NCBI RefSeq assembly: GCF_902459465.1
Contig: NC_047068.1
Location: 19,801,195 to 19,865,194 of the forward strand
Direction: 5' to 3'
DNA: 64,000 nucleotides
DNA from: Asterias rubens
Taxonomy: Eukaryota; Echinodermata; Asteroidea; Forcipulatida; Asteriidae
Below the pieces are notes generated by a model, which saw nothing but the letters and a program-made list of their open reading frames with translations, had not been told where the DNA came from and made no database searches. Positions 60,201 to 64,000 of this stretch are shown in pieces (position 1 is the stretch's first letter; the number at the start of each line of letters is the position of its first letter). A program made the translations under genes and the position numbers.

Positions 60201-62667
60201 TACAAACATACACTGCCTTCCTCTGTTCATTGCTCTATGGTAAGATATTATAAGATGGAAATCTGACCCCCATGGAACTGTAAGAACCAATGCACTTATA
60301 CACACACTGAAGTTCATCATCACTGTTGAAATCAAAAGGAAACAGGGATCGAAATTAACTTAAGCCTGGTTCATACTTCCTGCGAATCTGATGCAAATTT
60401 TGACGTCACAAATGTGCAAGAAATGTTTGCGCGAAAAACTCCCGCGAACCGGGTTTAGTCTCATCACCTTAAGACAAGTTAAAAGTATTGCCGAAGCGAT
60501 TTGTATTACGGCATAACACTTTGCTCAGCATTTAAGATGGATGGATCACATCTGAAGATCAATCATAATATACTCTTTTGTGAAACCAAACCCTGGAGAT
60601 GATTTCACAAAGCACTAACATTTATTTTGAGCTGTCAGTATTGCCATAGTGATTTGCATTGTGACATCACACTTTGCTCAGCAATTAAGATTGATACATG
60701 AACACAGCTTAGGAACAGTTTCAGCTCTTTGTGAATTTTACCCCTAGCCTCACAAAGTACAAGATCTCAATTACTGAAAAAACTGAATGTTGAAGCGCCT
60801 TGAGCGTCACTAAGTGAAGGTAAGGAGCGTTATAAGAAGCTACTATTATTATTATTTTTTATTGACAACTCATCTGAAGTGAATCTGAGTGTTGCTGTAA
60901 ATCCCAGGATAAACAAATTGACCATGCACAAAGATAAATTGACATACATGTAAACAGTACACAGTATTGCGCAATCTATTACGTGCAGATGGAACTCTTT
61001 TTCAAACAGTCAGACGACTCACCACGAGTTAAAAATGAATTAAATTTATTATTTTTTGGTCTATGTAATCGTCAATGTGCCTTTGCCTGTGTTATAAAAT
61101 TATCGTTTTGAAAATCTTCGCCTAAACATGTACAACTCTGGCCGTTGTTTTCCATGCCAAGATCAAGGATTGAATTGAGCATCAAAACACCCTGTGCTAG
61201 CTGGTAGCTCAGCAGCAAATTTGCTGGCCTCAGGCTGGCAGCCTGCTGTTAATTTAGAGCCCCGGATATTAATCTAAGAAGAAGGGCACTTTTAAGTCAA
61301 CAACATCATCATAATAATCTATATTGATCCATGGAGCAAATAATTATGGAAAGACGCACAAGGGCAGGGTCATTGTACTTTGCTACAAACGTACTTTCCT
61401 AATGAGCTCTAATTGAGCTATTTACAAAAAGAGCGGCCTTGTCCCAAAGACGTTTCACGCAGTGGCGCTCTGCGTAATATGAAAATGTATTAAATACGTA
61501 CGTACAAATATCTGTGTACAAACTTGAGTACATGTACACTGGTCCGATCGGCAGCAAATTGCGCCACAGCACCTTGTAAAAACATTACATGATGCTATCA
61601 GGATTATGTCTCATAATTCAAAAACATACAGTCCCACAACTTGCAGGGAACACTGTATGTTACAGCGCTAGGAGCGTCACTGAGTGACGGACATGTGCGC
61701 TATATAAGAAGCCACCCTTGGAGTATCTTGGAAAAAAGGAAGCTGCAAATACATGTTACTTAAGTTTTGCCCTTATTTGCTCAAGTGAACTTGTAATCAA
61801 TAAACAATCAATAGCCTAACAATTTAGTCAACTATAATTTAAAACAAATTGCTCACACTGTAGAACCCGCCCCCCCCCCCCCCCCCTCCCCACACACACA
61901 CACACACACACACACACAAAGGGATCGGCTGACAATTTCACAAAACTCTTCCTAACTTAAGACTAATCTTAGGACTTAGAACGAGTCCCAACCCTGCAAT
62001 GTAGCATGCAGACCTCAAGATTAATCCCAAGTTAAGACGAGTTACTCGTCCTACATAACTCGAGACACGACAAGTCCTAACTCTTTGTGAAATCGACCCC
62101 AGGTTTATGGAATTCTGCTATTGTTTTTCCATTATTTCCTTGTATAAACAAATCCTCTGCGGGGTCTGAGATGAACAAATAGATTGTACATCGACCCATG
62201 GTTCATTCTGATTACATCATAGGTGTTTTTGAAAGGCATAATAATGCCACAGAAGGGGCACGGTTGTTGTTTACAACAATGACCATCTTGCTCGCTCCTC
62301 GTTTGTATTTTCCTAGTCTCAAGTTGATTTTGTTTTCAGTTTGCTGTGTAATTGATTAAGCCACTTGTTGGCTCTTGTGTTTGTTGTTTGTTTGTAATTG
62401 TAACTTTATAATATTTTAATGTAATTCTTTTTTAACTTTGTACATGGGCTCTTGGGCCACCTGTTTCAAATTATTGTGATAATAATATTATTGAATAAAT
62501 AAATAACACCAGAAATACTAAATAAATATACCCTAAATAATATGATGAAACGGAAATGATTAACGACTGACCTCTTGGACGTCTTCCAGTTCCTCCTCCT
62601 TCTCCAAATCCTCAGGGATCAGCTCTTGACCAACGATGAAACGTTGTCTGTCTCGCTCCAAGGCCTC
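47401..62667 (-). CDS. UPF0488 family protein (C8orf33 homologue), at least 3 exons, 5' end not found
   Basis: Exons 52180-52078, 49513-49379 and 48284-47401 join in one frame with GT-AG borders (phases 1 and 1); 62667-62572 is a probable upstream exon in compatible phase 0. Exon 52180 encodes AAEKFQKELCWCIQQAKVGL and exon 49513 encodes EEAQKLLRTLTSIKAPMAKK then RQVMRATFGDYRNKM. These align with the human C8orf33 core ([41 protein letters not shown]). The last exon encodes about 290 residues of low-complexity, Ser/Asn/Glu/Lys-rich sequence and ends GEFKFNFPAPT, parallel to the human C-terminus EEFRFNFF. A Lys/Arg-rich patch near the end (RRKPGSRKRNRSKKKQQ) could be a nuclear or nucleolar signal. 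The biochemical role of the family is unknown to me. The N-terminus is missing here or lies beyond 64000. Confidence 0.82.
48370..48502. repeat. Inverted repeat in the last UPF0488 intron
   Basis: GCCATAAGCCTTTTTGAAATATGGCGGACACA and TGTGTCCGCCATACCTCAAAAAGGCTTATGGC face each other across GGTTTGGGTAAATTTGTGTGTATACACCC. A related, half-decayed copy lies at 38322-38432. Confidence 0.8.
48650..48740. repeat. Dispersed repeat family 11, inverse copy
   Basis: Inverse-oriented counterpart of 57570-57735, inside the last UPF0488 intron. Confidence 0.7.
48870..49356 (+). mobile_element. 3' end of a non-LTR retrotransposon with (TTGAA)n tail
   Basis: The plus-strand frame reads NTNHPLNKFFIKLRSGRRWQ and CKTNKYLNSFIPYSVCLLNE then stop. 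This is the SGRR...R(T/K)TNR...SF(I/V)P...LLN terminus common to many LINE ORF2 proteins. A 3' UTR of about 220 bases and a short (TTGAA)n tail at about 49327-49352 follow. Only the last 75 or so codons remain. It lies antisense in the last intron of the UPF0488 gene. Confidence 0.7.
49379..49513 (-). CDS. UPF0488 gene exon with KKRQVMRATFGDYR signature
   Basis: The acceptor TTTCCTTGACAG completes a Thr codon, and the exon continues EEAQKLLRTLTSIKAPMAKK and RQVMRATFGDYRNKMHQEER. The donor is GTAAGA, phase 1. The R-Q-x-M-x-x-x-F-G-D-Y-R-x-x-M string is the clearest family hallmark in the window. Confidence 0.87.
50525..50625 (+). mobile_element. Composite SINE, family II, head fragment
   Basis: AGTAGTGGCTGAGTGAATAGGATCAATGAA ... 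TCTCTGGTGTTTCTGATCAGCAGAGTGTGGCTTCGAG ... ATACTTGTGAAATG: a plus-strand tRNA-like head with decayed A and B boxes. Confidence 0.65.
51690..52077 (-). mobile_element. 3' fragment of a CR1/L2-like non-LTR retrotransposon reverse transcriptase
   Basis: The minus-strand frame gives RVSNAAAQLLTGTEMSEHIT then PILYKLNWLPVNYRIHFKLL, and after a frame break near 51935-51945 LRSSGNGLFVP and YRDRAFSCTAPRLWNSLP. These are the C-terminal reverse transcriptase signatures (xNAAxRLLTG, HWLPVxxRIxFK, RAFSxAAPxLWNSLP) of CR1, L2 and related LINEs. The link between the two halves (KALN...APSYL) is deleted, so the copy is dead. It begins exactly at the splice donor of the UPF0488 exon. Confidence 0.75.
52078..52180 (-). 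CDS. UPF0488 gene exon with WC-(I/V)-(E/Q)Q core
   Basis: A T-rich acceptor TTTCTACAG leads into SAAEKFQKELCWCIQQAKVG, matching the [14 protein letters not shown] helix of C8orf33. It ends KEAKPQ plus one base at GTAAGT. That donor is also the first part of a retrotransposon reading frame that runs on downstream (51690-52077). Confidence 0.82.
52798..53028. mobile_element. Dispersed repeat family 8, uninterrupted copy
   Basis: TTAAAGGCAAAGTATACCATATTG ... TTGCGTTTTTGAGATATCGCCAAAATTCTGG ... CAGAATAATCTCTGATAGG. It is followed at once by a family 1 MITE at 53029. Confidence 0.7.
53029..53402 (-). mobile_element. MITE family 1, near-complete copy
   Basis: It starts TTAAAGGCAGTGGACACTATTGGTAATTACTC; the interior closely matches 35065-35447; it ends CTTTGACAATTACCATGTCTTTAA, with a few bases lost near the right end. 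Confidence 0.85.
54859..55251 (-). CDS. Hypothetical small secreted or membrane protein frame
   Basis: 130 codons are open, in the first intron of the UPF0488 model. Starting at the internal ATG at 55140, the first 20 residues (MMKCVCLSLMFIALNYCNAS) look like a signal peptide, leaving a mature part of about 73 residues with four Cys. No TATA, polyadenylation or splice support was seen, and no family is recognised. A chance frame is quite possible. Confidence 0.22.
   Translation of the reverse strand: MRCVYRVPLFLTCIWMALSWGDDISVRVLDAYLTTILMMKCVCLSLMFIALNYCNASNMWKANYNVWSTRCKCIFINTSDSFAVPIGGERASVGVKTVDNDKLELLSTGCFWICLDTLRKQMHIRKLSQS
55564..56112 (-). mobile_element. MITE family 1, outer copy interrupted by an inner copy of the same family
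   Basis: The left part 55564-55881 runs from TTAAAGGCACTGG to TTTATTTCATGCATTATGATG. After the insert it resumes at 56082 with GTGAGAATACTGGTCTTTAAGAATTACC, which is the next part of the family consensus. Confidence 0.75.
55882..56081 (-). mobile_element. MITE family 1, inner internally deleted copy (200 bp)
   Basis: TTAAAGGCAGTGGACACTATTGG at the left, AATAGTGTCCACTGTCTTTAA at the right; the central half of the family consensus is missing. It sits within the copy at 55564-56112. Confidence 0.8.
56315..56338. repeat. (CT)n microsatellite
   Basis: CCCCCTCTCTCTCTCTCTCTCTCTCT; a short pure dinucleotide run. Confidence 0.9.
57570..57735. repeat. Dispersed repeat family 11 (CATTATGCATAAATGCAT)
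   Basis: ACAGTTGTTCCTACATTATGCATAAATGCA ... CACCTGTTTCAACAGACATTACTTGTATACTGTA is the inverse of 48650-48740 (ACAGTATGCAAGTAATGCCTGTTGAAAACAGG ... GCATAAATGCATAATGTAGGGACAACTGT). Confidence 0.7.
57987..58190. mobile_element. MITE family 5, left part
   Basis: TTAAAGCCATTGGACACTTTTGGTAAAAAG, then CCACACTTCGTGTATCA and GTTTCCGCACGTTTCGCCGTG match 45661-45840. The right terminus is replaced by another repeat (ATTATTCTTCCTGCATG...). Confidence 0.75.
58363..58755. mobile_element. MITE family 7 (TTAA-AGGAACATTACAGAATTGGT)
   Basis: TTAAAGGAACATTACAGAATTGGT at the left and ACCAATTCTGTAACGTTCCTTTAA at the right (one mismatch), 393 bases, TTAA at both edges. The interior near 58570 carries GCTCACTGAGC and TCCGAACGCGAAGTTAGACG. 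Confidence 0.88.
59093..59451. mobile_element. Fold-back MITE family 2, complete diverged copy
   Basis: TTAAAGGGACATGTTGCCTTGG at the left, CGGCAATGTGTTTCCCTTTAA at the right, with GTGGAGTTAAATTTTTGACTCCACAAAAT at the centre. TTAA is at both ends. Confidence 0.8.
60770..60862 (+). mobile_element. SINE/LINE-type 3' tail with (ATT)n
   Basis: GAAGCGCCTTGAGCGTCACTAAGTGAAGG ... GAGCGTTATAAGAAGCTACTATTATTATTATT. A second such tail is at 61660-61715 (AGCGCTAGGAGCGTCACTGAGTGACGG ... GCGCTATATAAGAAGCC), and a third at about 7195-7258. Tails of this form end many marine-invertebrate SINEs and CR1/L2 elements. Confidence 0.6.
61868..61918. repeat. Poly-C tract followed by (CA)n microsatellite
   Basis: A run of about 20 C, then CTCCCC, then about 13 CA units, in the first intron of the UPF0488 model. 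It sits directly beside a GGGGTCGATTTCACAAAG-family element. Confidence 0.95.
61921..62101. mobile_element. Inverted-repeat element family 4
   Basis: GGGATCGGCTGACAATTTCACAAAACTC at the left, ACAAGTCCTAACTCTTTGTGAAATCGACCCC at the right, with GACTAATCTTAGGACTTAG / AAGATTAATCCCAAGTTAAGAC within. Confidence 0.75.
62572..62667 (-). CDS. Probable upstream exon of the UPF0488 gene (acidic, 32 codons)
   Basis: The acceptor is ATTTTCAG|GAG and the donor is GAG|GTCAGT. The exon is exactly 96 bases, phase 0 at both ends, which fits the phase-0 start of exon 52180-52078. The product begins E-A-L-E-R-D-R-Q-R-F-I-V-G-Q-E-L-I-P and continues into a Glu-rich run (EDLEKEEELEDVQE). I do not recognise the peptide outside this context. 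It could belong to a different gene, because 10 kb of repeats separates it from the next exon. Confidence 0.5.
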
Positions 62668-63789
62668 CTGAAAATGCCAAAAGAAAAGATCAAAGATATT
62701 TAAAGCATAAATCTTACCGATAGTTTAATTTGAGGCCTGTCAGTATTAAAGTGTAATGATTTTTAGGTTTCAGGCCTCTTTTTATGAGGGCGGGGCAATT
62801 TCATTGCAAGATTGCAGAGGAACTTTTGGAGGGGCACCAAGGCCAAGATGAAGGCAGTGGAGGCCATGTGTTAGCCATTCATGAAAGAACCAATGATCTT
62901 TGTTTGAAGGTAAATTGTCTTAGATCAATTGTCTGCTTTTAAAACTAAGAATGACAAAAATGCTCAATACCATTATGCAGCCCAATGAAATTAGCCTCTA
63001 AACATCATGTGTGAGGTACATACAGTGTATGCGAATAAAACATTAATCACTAGCCTGTGTGTATTGAGTTTAAACGCGTTTATTAATGAAACATGCCACT
63101 GCCCAGTAATGGATACACGCTACAATGTGTTTTGAGCTGCGAATGAACATATACTACATAATGTAATTTTTTATGTGTACACAATATGTATTGATTCTTC
63201 TCATGACAACGGATTCAGAAACTCGTATAATTAGAAAACTGTATGGGCCTCGGGTATAGTTACATGCACTGGCACTCTTATCATGGTAGGTACACATGGT
63301 ATACTCAAACGATAATGGCACTACATTATATTTTTAACAATTTTTGACTGACAAAAACAGTTGATATTCTTTGCAGTGGCCGTAAGTCAGAATTTCCTAC
63401 CCTACAGTGTACGAATTTATATAGTCATAGTTAGTTTTGATCAATTTCTTTTTCAATAATTCACAAGTACGCATCGATCGGATTAATAATTTACGCTGGT
63501 TCATCTGGTTTCTGCTTGACGACGCTACTTCTACATATACTACTTAAATGTAATACAATCCTACAGGGCTGGCATTTTGTAGGCTCAGTGACGCCAGTAA
63601 GAAAGGCCAACAATTGTACTACATGTATGCACTCTGCACTGTAAGTCTTGCTCATTGAAACAGCAAGAATCCTTAAAAGGCTTAGAATAAGCCATTTGTT
63701 AAAGCTTGAACTTGAGTTCCTCAGACTATCATCGAGACAGTTCTTACATGTATGTGTCACATGATTCGGGCAAGATTTTGCTTGGTTAC
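62668..63789. other. Sequence upstream of the 62572 exon
   Basis: No further exon with both splice sites was found. The minus frame 63491-63760 lacks support. 63750-63789 resembles the interior of the 7409-7771 inverted repeat (TGTCACATGATTCGGG-CAAG-TTTTGC). Confidence 0.45.
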
Positions 63790-64000
63790 TTAAAGGCAGT
63801 GGACACTATTGGTAATTACTCAAAATAATTATTGGCATAAAACTTTACTTTGTAACGAGTAATGGGGATAGGTTGATAGCATAAAACATTGTGAGAAACA
63901 GCTCCCTCTGAAGTGACATAGTTTTCGAGAAAGAAGTAATTTTCCACGAATTTGATTTCGAGACCTCAAGTTTAGAATTTGATGTCTCGAAATCAAGCAT
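63790..64000 (-). mobile_element. MITE family 1, copy cut by the window end
   Basis: It starts TTAAAGGCAGTGGACACTATTGGTAATTACTC and continues in good agreement with 35065-35447 through GATTTCGAGACCTCAAG to the last base of the window. Confidence 0.85.

Larger units (their letters stand above)
52181..62571. other. Putative first recognised intron of the UPF0488 gene (10.4 kb)
   Basis: It holds repeat families 8, 1 (three copies), 11, 5, 7, 2 and 4, a CT microsatellite, SINE-like tails at 60770 and 61660, and the 54859 hypothetical frame. If the 62572 exon belongs to another gene, the UPF0488 promoter lies somewhere in here. 56120-57480 and 59460-60760 show no named repeat or exon. Confidence 0.45.

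Overview
This is 64 kb of intron-rich, AT-rich animal DNA with no prokaryotic-style gene packing. Exons are short (95 to 360 bp, plus one of 884 bp), carry GT-AG borders, and are separated by kilobases of repeat-laden intron. I think it comes from an echinoderm, probably a sea star. That rests on remembered resemblance of the most abundant repeat to asteroid interspersed repeats and on the metazoan gene content, and was not checked by a search.

Three genes can be reconstructed, all on the minus strand. Gene A (13035 down to 7850, 4 exons, 251 aa) and gene B (40558 down to 21864, 4 exons, 294 aa) are tandem paralogues. Each encodes a secretory signal, a TPM-type ectodomain like that of nematode MOLO-1 (an auxiliary subunit of levamisole-sensitive acetylcholine receptors), and one C-terminal membrane helix. 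Their three introns have identical phases (1, 2, 0) and both first coding exons are exactly 253 bp. The third gene (62667 or beyond, down to 47401) is a homologue of the UPF0488 family (human C8orf33). Its last exon is very long and predicted disordered, and its stop-containing 3' end has been tandemly duplicated. Weaker coding candidates are a three-exon fragment with a duplicated exon at 1186-4127, a possible exon at 25686-25921, a decayed reading frame at 24451-24835, and a 130-codon frame at 54859-55251.

Layout: 1-1,275 minisatellite and candidate terminal exon; 1,275-7,850 repeats and gene-fragment exons; 7,850-13,035 gene A, whose second intron holds a 1.15-kb minisatellite; 13,036-21,863 intergenic; 21,864-40,558 gene B with long introns full of mobile elements; 40,559-47,184 intergenic repeats; 47,185-62,667 UPF0488 gene; 62,668-64,000 upstream sequence ending in a truncated repeat.

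Most of the remaining DNA is small non-autonomous mobile elements. At least six inverted-repeat (MITE-like) families are bounded by TTAA at both ends, which suggests a TTAA-targeting (piggyBac-like) mobilising enzyme. Other families end in GGGCCCAATTTCAT or GGGGTCGATTTCACAAAG. There are two tRNA-derived SINE families and two 3' fragments of non-LTR retrotransposons, both lying against splice donors of the UPF0488 gene. Several elements are nested, which gives a relative order of insertion. No CRISPR array, genuine tRNA or rRNA gene, or intact transposase was found.
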